From: Frondihabitans sp. Leaf304
GTDB taxonomy: Bacteria > Actinomycetota > Actinomycetes > Actinomycetales > Microbacteriaceae
Assembly: GCF_001423105.1 (NCBI RefSeq)
Contig: NZ_LMNV01000003.1
Location: 383,449-447,448 of the forward strand
Reading direction: 5' to 3'
DNA: 64,000 bases
A program made the translations under genes and the position numbers. Positions 24,446 to 34,251 of the stretch are shown in pieces (position 1 is the stretch's first letter; each line of letters begins with the position of its first letter). Below the pieces are notes generated by a model. It was given only the letters and a program-made list of their open reading frames with translations, did no database searches and was not told where the DNA came from.

Positions 24446-27400
24446 CTCGGCGCCGCCGCGCTGTCAGCCGGCCGCGCGGGCTCGGCCCCGTAGACGCTCG
24501 TCAGCAGCTGCTCGACCCAGGTGATCAGCTCGGCGTCGGGGAGGGCCTCGCCATTCTTGCGCGGCATCGGCACGCTGACTGACTTGGTCTGGGCGAAGTA
24601 GCGCGCGCCCGGGAACAGCCGGGCGAGCCGGAGCTGCACGCTGTCGGCGAGTTCCATGGCCGCAACACGCATGTTGGTTCCCATCGCGACGACCTCGCTG
24701 AGGCCGGTCTTCTGGGCCATCCTGCGAAGCCTCGACACCTCGATCAGGGCGAGGACCTCAGCGGGCGGTTCACCGTAGCGGTCGGTCAGCTCTTCGAGCA
24801 CCGAGTCGATCTGCTCGTCGGAGGAGGTCGGCGACGACGCCGTCGAGAGCTTCTGGTACGCCTCGAGACGGAGGCGCTCGCTCTCGACGTAGTCTTCGGG
24901 AATGTGGGCGTCGACGGGCAACTCGAGCCTCAACTCGGTCTGCCCCTCTGCGACGTCGCCGCGGAAGGCGTTGACCGCTTCGCCGATCATGCGGAGATAC
25001 AGGTCGAAGCCGACGCCGGCGATGTGACCGGACTGCTCGCCGCCGAGCAGGTTTCCCGCACCGCGGATCTCGAGGTCTTTCAGCGCCACCTGCATACCCG
25101 CGCCGAGTTCGTTGTTCGCGGCGATGGTCTCGAGGCGATCCTGGGCCGTCTCGGAGAGCGGCTTGTCGGCGTCATAGAGGAAGTACGCGTAGCCGCGCTC
25201 ACGGCCACGGCCGACGCGTCCGCGCAGCTGGTGCAGCTGCGACAGACCGTAGCGATCGGCGCGATCGATGATGAGCGTGTTGGCATTGGCGATGTCGAGG
25301 CCGGTCTCGATGATCGTCGTGGAGACGAGCACGTCGAACTTGCGCTCCCAGAAGTCGACCATCACCTGCTCGAGCGCCGACTCGGGCATCTGCCCGTGCG
25401 CTATGGCCACGCGGGCCTCGGGCACGAGTTCGGCGAGCTGGGCGGCCACCCGGTTGATCGACGAGACACGGTTGTGCACGAAGAAGATCTGCCCCTCACG
25501 GAGGAGCTCGCGACGGATCGCGGCGCCGATCTGACGTTCGCTGTTGGGGCCGACGAAGGTGAGGATCGGGTGCCGGTCTTCGGGCGGCGTGGCCAACGTC
25601 GACATCTCGCGGATGCCGGTGACGGCCATCTCGAGCGTGCGGGGGATGGGCGTGGCGCTCATCGCGAGGATGTCGACGTTCGTCTTCAGCTTTTTGAGCT
25701 GGTCTTTGTGCTCGACGCCGAAGCGCTGCTCTTCGTCGATGATCACGAGCCCGAGGTCTTTGAAGGAGAGCCCCTCGGTGAGAATGCGGTGCGTGCCGAT
25801 CACGATGTCGACCGTGCCGTCGCCGATGCCCTTGATCGTCTCTTTCGACTCTTTGGCCGTCTGGAACCGGCTCAGCGCTCGGAGGTGCACCGGGAACCCG
25901 GCGAATCGCTCCGAGAAGGTCTCCATGTGCTGCTTGACGAGGAGCGTCGTCGGCACGAGCATGGCGACCTGCTTGCCGTCTTGGATGGCTTTGAAGGCGG
26001 CACGGATAGCGACCTCGGTCTTGCCGTAGCCGACGTCGCCCGAGATGAGGCGATCCATCGGAATGGGGCGCTCCATGTCGGCCTTGATCTCGTCGATCGT
26101 GGTCAGCTGATCCGGCGTCTCGGCGAACGGGAAAGCCTCTTCGAGCTCGCGCTGCCAGGGAGTGTCGGGACCGAAGGCGTGACCCCGAGAGGCCATCCGC
26201 GCCGAGTACAGCTTGACCAGCTCGACGGCGATGTCGCGGACGGCCTTGCGCGCTTTGCCCTTCGCCTGCGACCAGTCACTGCCGCCCATCTTGGACAGCT
26301 TGGGGGCCTCGCCACCGACGTAGCGGCTGAGCAGGTCGAGCTGATCGGTCGGCACGTAGAGACGGTCGCCGGTCTGCCCGCGCTTCGACGGCGCGTATTC
26401 GAGCACGAGGTACTCGCGGCTGTGCTTGACGGCGTTGCGGCCGCCCGACGAGACCTCGCGGCTGGTGAGCTCGAGGAACCGGCCGATGCCGTGCGTGGAG
26501 TGCACGACGATGTCGCCCGTCTTGAGCTGCAGGGGGTCGACGACGTTCTTTCGACGAGAGGCGAGCTTCTTGACCTGACGCCCGTCGTAGCCGGCGGCGC
26601 GACCGAAGAAGTCGGCCTCACCAAGCACGGCGAGCTTCGCCTCGGGCACCTGGAAGCCGGCCTCGACACCGCCGGTGACGAGATGCACGACCCCCGGCTC
26701 GAGGTCGTCGCCGAGCGCCTCGACGATGCGTGCCGCGACCCCGCGCTCGGCGAGGACGTCGCGGGCACGGTCGACGAGGCCCACGCCTCGGGCGGTGACG
26801 ACGATGCTCCAGCCGGCGGCCGCGAGTTCGGCGACGTGCTCGACGGCACCCTCGGCGTTGCCCGAAAAGCTGGGGACGGTCTCGGCGTCGATCCGCACGT
26901 AGTCGCCGGCCGACTCGATCCGCTCCTCGTCGCTCAGCACGACGCCCGAGTCGAACCCGGACAGCGACCACCAGGTGCGGTCGCCGGCCTGGAGGCGCAG
27001 GTCGCCGACCGTGAGGAAGTCGCCCGAGTCGAGGTCGATGGGCGCTTCGGCGCCGGCCGTGGCGGCACTCCAGGCGGCCTGGAGGAACTCGCGGTTGGTG
27101 TCGGCGAGGCTCTTGGCCCGCGACACGACGCGCTCCGGTGAGAGCACGGCGATGGCCGCCGACGGCGGCAGGTAGTGCGTGAGCGGCACGAGACGGTGCA
27201 CGAGTGCCGGGGCAAGCGACTCCATTCCGTCGACGGGGATGCCCTGCCCGATCTTCTCGAGCATCTGCGCGAGGCTCGGGAACTCGTGCTGCATCTCGCG
27301 GGCCCGCTGGCGGACCGACTCGGTGAGCAGCATCTCACGACTCGGCGGCAACTCGACCGTCTTCGCTTCGGTGTCGAGGCTGCGCTGGTCGGCGACCGCG

Positions 27401-28065
27401 AACAGGCGGATCTGGTCGATCTCGTCGCCGAAGAAGTCGACGCGGACGGGGTGCTCGGCCATCGGCGGGAACACGTCGAGGATGCCGCCGCGCACGGCGA
27501 ACTCGCCACGACGCGTGACCATGTCGACGCGGGCGTAGGCGAGGTCGACCAGGCGCACGGCGATCGCCGAGAGGTCGTAGCCGCGCTCCCCCACGGTGAG
27601 CCGCACGGCATCGATGTCGGTGAGGTTGTCGGAGATCGGCTGGAGCGCGGCGCGCACGCCCGCCACGACCACGAGCGGTGCGACAGACGAAGGATCCGAC
27701 GCGAACGCGGATTGCCACTCGACCAGGCGCCGCAGTGCGTGGATGCGCTTGCCGACCGTCTCGGCGCTCGGGCTGAGCCGCTCGTGGGGAAGGGTCTCCC
27801 ATGCGGGGAACTCGATCACCTCGGCGCCCGGCAGGTAGCTGGTCAGCGACGTGCGGACCGCCTCCGACTCGCGCCCGGTGGCGGTGATCACGAGAAGCGC
27901 CTGCGCCGCACCCGACCCTTCGGCACGGCGGTCAAGGAGACCGGCCAGAAGAGGCACGCGGAGGCCGTCGACGAGAGAGAAGTCGCTCGATCTCGTCGCC
28001 TGCTTCAGGGCAGAGTCGAACGTCGAGGCGCGCGAAAGCGCAGGAATCAAACCCTGGAGTATCAC
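24442..28065 (-). CDS. mfd: Transcription-repair coupling factor Mfd
   Basis: About 1207 residues. Displaces RNA polymerase stalled at DNA lesions and recruits UvrA. N-terminal UvrB-like domain (AWETLPHERLSPSAETVGKR), polymerase-interaction domain (DIVVHSTHGIGRFLEL), then the RecG-like translocase: Walker A SGDVGYGKTEVAIRAAF, DEEQRFGV, SATPIPRTLEMA, and motif VI QLRGRVGRGRERGYAYF, followed by the C-terminal TRCF domain. Start: GTG 28065 lies 7 nt after TACACT and gives MILQGLIPALSRAS; an earlier GTG at 28095 would place the -10 inside the gene. Positioned between mazG and pth/rplY, as in related actinobacteria. Confidence 0.96.
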   Translation of the reverse strand: MILQGLIPALSRASTFDSALKQATRSSDFSLVDGLRVPLLAGLLDRRAEGSGAAQALLVITATGRESEAVRTSLTSYLPGAEVIEFPAWETLPHERLSPSAETVGKRIHALRRLVEWQSAFASDPSSVAPLVVVAGVRAALQPISDNLTDIDAVRLTVGERGYDLSAIAVRLVDLAYARVDMVTRRGEFAVRGGILDVFPPMAEHPVRVDFFGDEIDQIRLFAVADQRSLDTEAKTVELPPSREMLLTESVRQRAREMQHEFPSLAQMLEKIGQGIPVDGMESLAPALVHRLVPLTHYLPPSAAIAVLSPERVVSRAKSLADTNREFLQAAWSAATAGAEAPIDLDSGDFLTVGDLRLQAGDRTWWSLSGFDSGVVLSDEERIESAGDYVRIDAETVPSFSGNAEGAVEHVAELAAAGWSIVVTARGVGLVDRARDVLAERGVAARIVEALGDDLEPGVVHLVTGGVEAGFQVPEAKLAVLGEADFFGRAAGYDGRQVKKLASRRKNVVDPLQLKTGDIVVHSTHGIGRFLELTSREVSSGGRNAVKHSREYLVLEYAPSKRGQTGDRLYVPTDQLDLLSRYVGGEAPKLSKMGGSDWSQAKGKARKAVRDIAVELVKLYSARMASRGHAFGPDTPWQRELEEAFPFAETPDQLTTIDEIKADMERPIPMDRLISGDVGYGKTEVAIRAAFKAIQDGKQVAMLVPTTLLVKQHMETFSERFAGFPVHLRALSRFQTAKESKETIKGIGDGTVDIVIGTHRILTEGLSFKDLGLVIIDEEQRFGVEHKDQLKKLKTNVDILAMSATPIPRTLEMAVTGIREMSTLATPPEDRHPILTFVGPNSERQIGAAIRRELLREGQIFFVHNRVSSINRVAAQLAELVPEARVAIAHGQMPESALEQVMVDFWERKFDVLVSTTIIETGLDIANANTLIIDRADRYGLSQLHQLRGRVGRGRERGYAYFLYDADKPLSETAQDRLETIAANNELGAGMQVALKDLEIRGAGNLLGGEQSGHIAGVGFDLYLRMIGEAVNAFRGDVAEGQTELRLELPVDAHIPEDYVESERLRLEAYQKLSTASSPTSSDEQIDSVLEELTDRYGEPPAEVLALIEVSRLRRMAQKTGLSEVVAMGTNMRVAAMELADSVQLRLARLFPGARYFAQTKSVSVPMPRKNGEALPDAELITWVEQLLTSVYGAEPARPADSAAAPS

Positions 28066-28072
28066 GAGTTCG

Positions 28073-28078
28073 AGTGTA
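28073..28078 (-). promoter_or_regulatory. -10 element of leaderless mfd
   Basis: TACACT on the minus strand, 7 nt before GTG 28065. It lies inside the longer open frame, supporting the downstream start. Confidence 0.4.
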
Positions 28079-28152
28079 CGTGCCGCCTCCGACACCGGCC
28101 CGGGAGTCCGCGCAGGGCGAAGAAAGAGGCGGGGCGGGGCGGGCTACCGGAG

Positions 28153-28734
28153 TCAGGCCGTGTGGAACTTCAGCTGCGCCGCGGTCAGGCCGTCGGCCGC
28201 GATCATCTCGACGGCGTCGGCCGCATCGTCGAGGAGGTTGGGGAGCGTCTTGCGCTCGGTGCTCGAGAAATCGTGCAGAACGAAGTCGGCGGCGGGTTGA
28301 CGCCCGGGGGGACGGCCGATGCCGACCCGCACCCGGGTGAAGTCGTTCGACCCGCAGGCCGCGATGATGTCGCGCAGACCGTTGTGGCCGCCGTGGCCGC
28401 CGGCCTGCTTGATTTTGAGGGTGTCGAAGGGGATGTCGAGTTCGTCGTGCACGACGATGAGCCGCGACACGTCGAGGTCGTAGTACCGGAGGAGTGCGGC
28501 GACGGGCGGACCCGAGACGTTCATGAACGTAGTCGGCTTCGCGAGGACGAAGCGCGGGCCGCCGGGGAAGCTGCGCCCCTCGGCGACCACGGCCTGCGTC
28601 TTGTGGCTCTTGAAACCGGACTGCAACCGATCGGCGAGGAGAGCGAGGACCATCTGGCCCACGTTGTGTCTGGTCGAGGCATAGTCGGGCCCGGGGTTAC
28701 CGAGCCCGACCACGAGCCATCTGTTGTCGTCCAG
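28153..28734 (-). CDS. pth: Peptidyl-tRNA hydrolase
   Basis: 193 residues. Frees tRNA from dropped-off peptidyl-tRNA. Catalytic His is in YASTRHNVGQMV; LAKPTTFMNVSG, VVHDELDIPFDTLKIK and GGHGGHNGLRDI are all intact. The start is unusual: the first ATG/GTG is GTG 28713, which would begin in the middle of the first beta-strand (VVGLGNPG). CTG 28734 adds LDDNRWL, restores the strand, and has GAGGAG seven bases upstream, so CTG initiation is proposed. It follows rplY by 45 bp on the same strand; the rplY-pth pair is an ancient and very common linkage. Confidence 0.93.
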   Translation of the reverse strand: MDDNRWLVVGLGNPGPDYASTRHNVGQMVLALLADRLQSGFKSHKTQAVVAEGRSFPGGPRFVLAKPTTFMNVSGPPVAALLRYYDLDVSRLIVVHDELDIPFDTLKIKQAGGHGGHNGLRDIIAACGSNDFTRVRVGIGRPPGRQPAADFVLHDFSSTERKTLPNLLDDAADAVEMIAADGLTAAQLKFHTA

Positions 28735-28779
28735 AGCGCTGCTCCTCGCCGATCCGCTATCGCGCTGTTGTTCGGGGTG

Positions 28780-29406
28780 TTACTCGGAGCGCTCTTCGTC
28801 TTCGATCGACGGCACGTCGCCCTCGGCGGCCTCGTCGGTCGAGTCGGCGTCGGACTCGAGGTCGAGCTGCGGCACGGTGACGTTGACGACGAGGGACTCG
28901 CCGTCGAGAACGAGCTTGGCGCCCGAGGGGAGCTCGACGTCGGAGGCGAGGATCTGGGTGCCCTCTTCGAGGCCCTCGATGGAGACGACGACGCTCTGCG
29001 GGATGTGCGTCGCCTCGACGTCGAGGAGCAGGGTGTTGGCCTCGACCACGTGGATCGTGCCGGGAGCCGACTCGCCCTCGATGTGAACGGGGATCTCGAC
29101 CTCGACGCGCTCGCCGGCACGGACGACGATGAGGTCGATGTGCTCGATGATCTGGCGCACCGGGTCGCGCTGGATGTCTTTGACGAGTGCGAGCTGCTGG
29201 GTGCCCTCGATGTCGAGCTCGAGGACCGAGTTCGCACGACGGGTGATCAGCATGGTCTCGTGACCGGGCATCGAGATGTGCACGGGCTCGGTGCCGTGAC
29301 CGTAGATCACGGCGGGGATCTTGTCGGCGGCGCGGATCTTGCGAGCCGCTCCCTTGCCGAAGCTCGAGCGACGCTCGACGGAAAGCTTGTTGCTGTCGTC
29401 AGCCAT
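28780..29406 (-). CDS. rplY: Ribosomal protein L25 / stress protein CTC
   Basis: 208 residues, the long CTC form. The N-terminal L25 domain (about 1-95, with RRSSFGKGAARKIRAADKIPAVIYGHG) binds 5S rRNA; the C-terminal TL5-type beta domain (about 96-185) is followed by an acidic tail rich in Glu, Asp and Ser. ATG 29406 has AAGGAG seven bases upstream. It is first in a two-gene unit with pth. The upstream region to the gnd start (29407-29688) contains the promoters of both divergent genes but no gene; a possible -10 (TAGACT, minus strand) lies at 29584-29589, giving a leader of about 170 nt that could carry autoregulatory structure. Confidence 0.95.
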   Translation of the reverse strand: MADDSNKLSVERRSSFGKGAARKIRAADKIPAVIYGHGTEPVHISMPGHETMLITRRANSVLELDIEGTQQLALVKDIQRDPVRQIIEHIDLIVVRAGERVEVEIPVHIEGESAPGTIHVVEANTLLLDVEATHIPQSVVVSIEGLEEGTQILASDVELPSGAKLVLDGESLVVNVTVPQLDLESDADSTDEAAEGDVPSIEDEERSE

Positions 29407-29583
29407 TGTGTGTCTCCTTGGAAGATTGTGGGCCTCGCCGAAGTCGGCGATCTGTGGCCCGTGGATTCAACTCGAACGCAGTTGGTGAAACCGTGCGTGA
29501 GGAAAGACCGGGGCCTGCGCCCATAATCCGCCCACCGCGTCGATAACGGGTGCCGTGCACCCCTCGCCGAAGTTCAAGGGAAG

Positions 29584-29589
29584 AGTCTA
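29584..29589 (-). promoter_or_regulatory. Possible -10 element of rplY
   Basis: TAGACT on the minus strand would start a leader of about 170 nt ahead of rplY. No clear -35 box. Confidence 0.3.
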
Positions 29590-29688
29590 CACGGCACTCT
29601 CTCCGGCACCAGAGTGGGCCTGACAGACCCTGGATACGTGTCGGAAGTGGTGGATAGATTGACCTCACTTACTTTCGAAGGAGGCACC

Positions 29689-31149
29689 GTGGCCGAACAC
29701 GGAAAGACCGCACAGGCGAACATCGGAGTGGTCGGGCTCGCCGTTATGGGATCGAACCTGGCGCGCAACCTGGCCAGCCGCGAGGGCAACACCGTCGCGG
29801 TGTACAACCGCTCCCCCGAGCGCACCGACACGCTGATGGAGGAGCACGGCGACGCCGGCTTCATCGCGTCGAAGACGATCGAGGAGTTCGTCGATTCACT
29901 GTCGAAGCCGCGCACCGCGATCATCATGGTGCAGGCCGGCAAGGGCACCGACGCGGTCATCTCGCAGCTCGCCGACCTCTTCGAGGAGGGCGACATCATC
30001 GTCGACGGCGGCAACGCCAACTTCCACGACACCATCCGTCGCGAGCACGACCTCAAAGAGAAGAAGCTGAACTTCGTCGGCACCGGCATCTCGGGTGGTG
30101 AAGAGGGCGCTCTCAAGGGTCCGTCGATCATGCCGGGAGGCAGTGCGGAGGCCTGGGAGACGCTGGGCCCGATCCTGAAGTCCATCGCCGCGGTCGCCGA
30201 GGGCGAACCGTGCGTCACCCACATCGGCACCGACGGCGCCGGGCACTTCGTCAAGATGATCCACAACGGCATCGAATACGCCGACATGCAGCTCATCGCC
30301 GAGTCGTACGACCTCCTTCGCCGCGTTGGCGGCCACGAGCCCGCCGCGATCGCGAAGGTCTTCGAGGAATGGAACAAGGGCGAGCTCGAGTCGTACCTCA
30401 TCGAGATCACCGCCGAGGTGCTCAAGCAGGTCGATGAGAAGACCGGCAAGCCTCTCGTCGACCTCATCGTCGACCAGGCGGGCTCGAAGGGCACCGGCGT
30501 CTGGACGGTGCAGAACTCGGTCGGCCTCGGAGTGCCGGTCGGCGGCATCGCCGAAGCCGTCTTCGCCCGGGCGGTCTCGTCGAAGCCCGACCAGCGCGCT
30601 GCCGTTCAGAAGACACTGAAGAACCGACCCGAGATTCAGGATCCGGGCGAGAATTTCGAAGACGACGTCCAGAAGGCCCTGTACGCCTCGAAGATGGTCG
30701 CCTACGCCCAGGGCTTCGACGCCATCATCGCGGGTGCCAAGGAGTATGGCTGGAGCATCGACAAGGGCGCCGTCGCCAAGATCTGGCGCGGCGGCTGCAT
30801 CATCCGCGCGCAGTTCTTGAACCGCATCGTCGACGCCTACGAGAACGACTCGACCATCGCCACCCTTCTCGAAGACGAGTACTTCGCGAAGGCCGTCGCC
30901 GACGGCGAAGACGCCTGGCGCCGGATCGTGGCGAAGGCAGCCCTCTCGGGGATCCCGGTTCCCGGCTTCTCGTCGGCCCTCGCCTACTACGACTCGCTCG
31001 CGTCGGAGCGCCTCCCGGCCGCGCTGATCCAGGGTCAGCGCGACTTCTTCGGAGCGCACACCTACAAGCGCACCGACAGCGACAAGGTGTTCCACACGCT
31101 GTGGTCGGGCGACCGCTCCGAGATCGAGACCGAACCGTCGACCCACTAG
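29689..31149 (+). CDS. gnd: 6-phosphogluconate dehydrogenase (decarboxylating)
   Basis: 486 residues, the long homodimeric form. Oxidises 6-phosphogluconate to ribulose 5-phosphate with NADP in the pentose phosphate pathway. NADP fold IGVVGLAVMGSNLARNLASRE (usual GLAVMG), catalytic Lys and His in GAGHFVKMIHNGIEYADMQ, and the C-terminal GQRDFFGAHTYKRTD substrate tail are present. GTG 29689 has GGAGG four to five bases upstream; the frame continues upstream without similarity. Its product feeds the PRPP synthetases further along the window, but no operon link is visible. Convergent with the broken deaminase gene, 19 bp apart. Confidence 0.95.
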   Translation: MAEHGKTAQANIGVVGLAVMGSNLARNLASREGNTVAVYNRSPERTDTLMEEHGDAGFIASKTIEEFVDSLSKPRTAIIMVQAGKGTDAVISQLADLFEEGDIIVDGGNANFHDTIRREHDLKEKKLNFVGTGISGGEEGALKGPSIMPGGSAEAWETLGPILKSIAAVAEGEPCVTHIGTDGAGHFVKMIHNGIEYADMQLIAESYDLLRRVGGHEPAAIAKVFEEWNKGELESYLIEITAEVLKQVDEKTGKPLVDLIVDQAGSKGTGVWTVQNSVGLGVPVGGIAEAVFARAVSSKPDQRAAVQKTLKNRPEIQDPGENFEDDVQKALYASKMVAYAQGFDAIIAGAKEYGWSIDKGAVAKIWRGGCIIRAQFLNRIVDAYENDSTIATLLEDEYFAKAVADGEDAWRRIVAKAALSGIPVPGFSSALAYYDSLASERLPAALIQGQRDFFGAHTYKRTDSDKVFHTLWSGDRSEIETEPSTH

Positions 31150-31168
31150 GGCCAAGACGGCGAGACGG

Positions 31169-32340
31169 CTAGACGCGGCCGAGGAGGTCGGCGCTCGCCC
31201 GGGCTGCGGCTCGAGCGACGCCGACCTCGTCGATCGTGGTCAGGCGGCCGTCGTCGACGACCCGGCGCCCACCGACGAAGAGTCCTGCCAACGGCGGCAT
31301 CGACGCGAGGCCGAGTGACGCGACCGGGTCGACGAGGCCGGCGAATTCGACGCCGCGGAGATCCCAGAGCGCGAGATCGGCCAGCTTGCCGACCTCGATC
31401 GACCCCAGATCGGCGTCGCGCCCGAGCACGCGGGCACCGCCCACGGTCGCGATCCGCAGCCCGTCACGGACGCCGAACCCATCGGCGCCGGCACGCAGGC
31501 GATTCATGAGCACGGCCTGGCGGATCTCGGTGCCGAGCTGGCCCGACTCGTTCGAGGCGGAGCCGTCGACGCCGAGGCCGACCGGCGCCCCGGCGCGGAG
31601 CAGCTGCGGGATGGGCGCGATGCCGGCCGCGAGCCGGGCGTTCGACGACGGGCAGTGGGCGCTGCCGGTGCCGGTCGCGCCGAAGCGGGCGATTGCGTGG
31701 TCGTCGAGGTGCACGCTGTGCGCTATCCAGACGTCGTCGCCGAGTCGGCCGAGGCGTCGTGGTACCGCTCGACCGCGAGAGCCGACGCCTCGAGGGCTGC
31801 GGCCGTGGTCTCCACGGCGAAGTCGGGCGGGAGCCCACCGGCCGAACGCCCGAGGTCCATCGAGCCGCGCGTACCGTGGAGCCGGATTCCGACTCGAGCG
31901 GCAGCACGGACGATGCCCCCGACGATGTCGCCGGATCCTTGGGGGAAGACGTAGTGGTGATCCGCCGCGAGGGTGCAGCCCGACTTGGCCAGCACGGCAA
32001 GGGCCGCTTCGGCACCCGCCTCGACGAGGTCTTCGTCGATGCGCGCCCAGGTCGGGTAGAGCGCGACGAGCCAGTCGAAGAGGATCGAATCTTGCGCGAT
32101 GCCGCGGGTGAGCCACTGGTAGAGGTGGTGGTGCGTGTTGACGAGGCCGGGCGTCAGCAGATGACCGCTGCCGTCGACGCGTTCGACCTCGACCCCGTCG
32201 GCGAACACCCAGGGCGGCGCCGGCCCGTCGCCGACCGCGATTATGCGCGAGCCGTCGACCACGACGTGTCCGCCGGCGAACTCGCGATCGACTGCGTCGA
32301 CCGTGGCCACGTGCGCGCCCTCGATGACGAGGCGACGCAT
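31169..32340 (-). pseudogene. Broken amidohydrolase, 8-oxoguanine deaminase-like
   Basis: Two parts of one COG0402-type deaminase lie in different frames. Part 1 (ATG 32340 to a TAG at 31723-31725) has VNTHHHLYQWLTRG, the first metal site. Part 2 (down to the TAG at 31169-31171) resumes with DDVWIAHSVHLDDHAIARFGATGTGSAHCPSSNARL and the LGVDGSASNESG metal Asp. Between ERYHDAS and LGDDVW the segment that carries the HTHLAE ligands in this family is missing, about 60 codons, and the net change shifts the frame. So an internal deletion, not just one lost base, is inferred, near 31745-31755. The start overlaps the adenosine deaminase stop as TGATG, so it was the last gene of that operon. A sequencing or assembly error is the alternative. 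Confidence 0.75.
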
Positions 32341-33329
32341 CAGGCCAGCCACGCCGCGATCCCGGCGACTGCCTTCTGCTTGACGGCGTCGGAAGCGCCA
32401 CTGCACTCGATCGAGCTGAGCGCGCACGCCGCGATTTCTTCGTCGGTGAGCCGGAGCACCGACCGGCACAGCTCGTACTCCGATAGGAGGCCGGGGCCGA
32501 AGAGCACCGGGTCGTCGGCGTTGATCGAGCATCGCACGCCCGCGTCGAGCAGCTGCTTGAGCGGGTGCGCGTCGATCTCGGGGATCACGCCGAGCAGCAG
32601 GTTCGAGGTCGGACAGACGTCGAGGCAGATGCCCTCGGCGGCCAGCCGTGCCGTCAGGGCGTCGCTCTGAATCGCGGTCACCCCGTGCAGGATCCGGTCG
32701 GCCTGGAGGGCATCGACCGCTTTCTCGACCTGCTCCGGCCCTGCCAGCTCACCCGCGTGCGGAGTGGACAAAAGCCCCGCCTCCTTGGCGATCGCGAACG
32801 CCTCGTGGAACTGCTCGGCCGGGTGGCCCCGCTCGTCGTTGGCGAGGCCGAGCGAGACGACCCCGCGACCGGCGTAGGCAGCGGCGATCTTCGCGTAGGC
32901 CGTCGCGGTCTCGACGCTCTCGGTGCGATCGACGGTGACCATGTAGCCGACCTCGACGCCCCAGCGCTCGCCGGCCTCGCGGGCTCGGGCGATCATGGCG
33001 TCGAGGGCGAGCTCGGTCGAGCCGAAGGTGTCGACGTAGAAGTGCGGGCTCGCACCGAACTCGGCGTAGACGATTCCCTCGCGAGCGCAGTCCTCGATCG
33101 ACTCGTCGATCAGGCGGAACAGGTTCTCTTTGATCGAGAGCACCTGCAGCATGCCGCGGTAGGTCTGGCTGAATGCGCTGAAGTCGTCGAACTCGGCGGG
33201 CACGGAGACGTCGACGCCTTCGGCGGCCCCCATCTCGGCAAGCGTCGTCGCCCGGATGGCGGCTTCGTGGTGGATGTGCAGGTGCGCCTTCGGCAGGGCC
33301 GTGAGGTCGCGGACGGGGGTGTCGCTCAT
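32340..33329 (-). CDS. add: Adenosine deaminase family protein
   Basis: 329 residues. Deaminates adenosine (or adenine or a related purine) to inosine. Zinc ligands are in KAHLHIH near the N-terminus (usually ELHLHL), LSTPHAGE in the middle and SINADDPVLF near the end; the catalytic Glu follows the STPHAGE motif. The substitutions around the first motif leave the exact substrate open; adenine deaminase or N6-modified adenosine are possible. It follows the ABC importer genes on the same strand and precedes the broken guanine-type deaminase, suggesting a purine scavenging unit: import, then deamination. Confidence 0.87.
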   Translation of the reverse strand: MSDTPVRDLTALPKAHLHIHHEAAIRATTLAEMGAAEGVDVSVPAEFDDFSAFSQTYRGMLQVLSIKENLFRLIDESIEDCAREGIVYAEFGASPHFYVDTFGSTELALDAMIARAREAGERWGVEVGYMVTVDRTESVETATAYAKIAAAYAGRGVVSLGLANDERGHPAEQFHEAFAIAKEAGLLSTPHAGELAGPEQVEKAVDALQADRILHGVTAIQSDALTARLAAEGICLDVCPTSNLLLGVIPEIDAHPLKQLLDAGVRCSINADDPVLFGPGLLSEYELCRSVLRLTDEEIAACALSSIECSGASDAVKQKAVAGIAAWLA

Positions 33330-33366
33330 GCGGGTACTCCTGGGTTCGGTACGGGGATGGCGCGGG

Positions 33367-34251
33367 TCACTTCGAGACGGCTTTTCCGGCGTCGGGGCCC
33401 CACTTGGCGAGAACGGCCGTCTCGATGAACGTCGCGATCGTGTAGAAGAGGATCGACACGACGGTGATGAGCACCACGATCGCCCAGATCATGCCGTAGT
33501 CGGAGCTCGACTTGGCGCTGGTGATGGCGGCTCCGAGGCCCTCGTAGGTGAAGAGCCATTCGTAGAGCATCGCCCCCGTGATGGCTCCGGGCACGGCGAT
33601 CCGCATCGAGGCGAAGAAGTGCGGCAGCGCCGTCGGAATGGCGATCTTGCGCATGATCGTCCAGCGGCTGCCGCCGTAGACGCGGATCAGGTCGACCGAC
33701 TGGGCGCTGACCGACCGGAAGCCGAGCGTCAGGTTGACCAGCAACGGGAAGAACACGACGACTCCGCCGATGAAGGCTGCCGTCACGAGCCCGTTGCCGA
33801 AGATCAGGTAGATGACGGGGGCCATGGCGAGCAGCGGAACGGTGCGCAGCAGCATGGCGATCGGCATGAACATGAACTCGATCGGGCGAATGAGGGTGAA
33901 CACGATCGCGATGACGATCGATGCGCCCACCCCGAAGACGAAGCCGACCAGGGCATGCAGCAGTGTCGTGCCCAGCAGACCGAACAGCACCTCGCGGTTC
34001 TCGGCCGCGGTGGTCTGCGACAGCGACGAGTCGACGAACAGGTAGTTGTAGACGTCGAGCGGCTTCTTGGCGATGAAGGCGTTCGCGTGCAGTCCGATGA
34101 TCGCGAACTGCCAGAAGAGGCCGAGGATCACGGCTGACGCGAGAATCGTCACGACCGTGCGGCCGATGCGACGCGCGACGAACCGCACGGTGGCTCCGGT
34201 CTGCGACGGCGCTCGGCTCTCACTCCGCGAGAGGCGGATCGCGGTGGCCAT
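33367..34251 (-). CDS. ABC importer permease (NitT/TauT family), second copy
   Basis: 294 residues, six predicted membrane helices. The BPD_transp_1 EAA loop that docks on the ATPase reads VYGGSRWTIMRKIAIPTALPHFFASMRIAVPGAITGAM. The start ATG 34251 shares one base with the stop of the other permease (TGATG), so the two are coupled and probably form a heterodimeric channel. The N-terminus is short and basic. Substrate inferred as a purine or other heterocycle from the deaminases downstream. Confidence 0.9.
   Translation of the reverse strand: MATAIRLSRSESRAPSQTGATVRFVARRIGRTVVTILASAVILGLFWQFAIIGLHANAFIAKKPLDVYNYLFVDSSLSQTTAAENREVLFGLLGTTLLHALVGFVFGVGASIVIAIVFTLIRPIEFMFMPIAMLLRTVPLLAMAPVIYLIFGNGLVTAAFIGGVVVFFPLLVNLTLGFRSVSAQSVDLIRVYGGSRWTIMRKIAIPTALPHFFASMRIAVPGAITGAMLYEWLFTYEGLGAAITSAKSSSDYGMIWAIVVLITVVSILFYTIATFIETAVLAKWGPDAGKAVSK

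Noticed and set aside
24904..27141. Long plus-strand open frame opposite mfd
   Set aside because: It is antisense to well-conserved Mfd domains, and its sequence is the low-complexity Arg/Asp/Val/Gly-rich kind produced by GC-rich shadows. No ribosome site.
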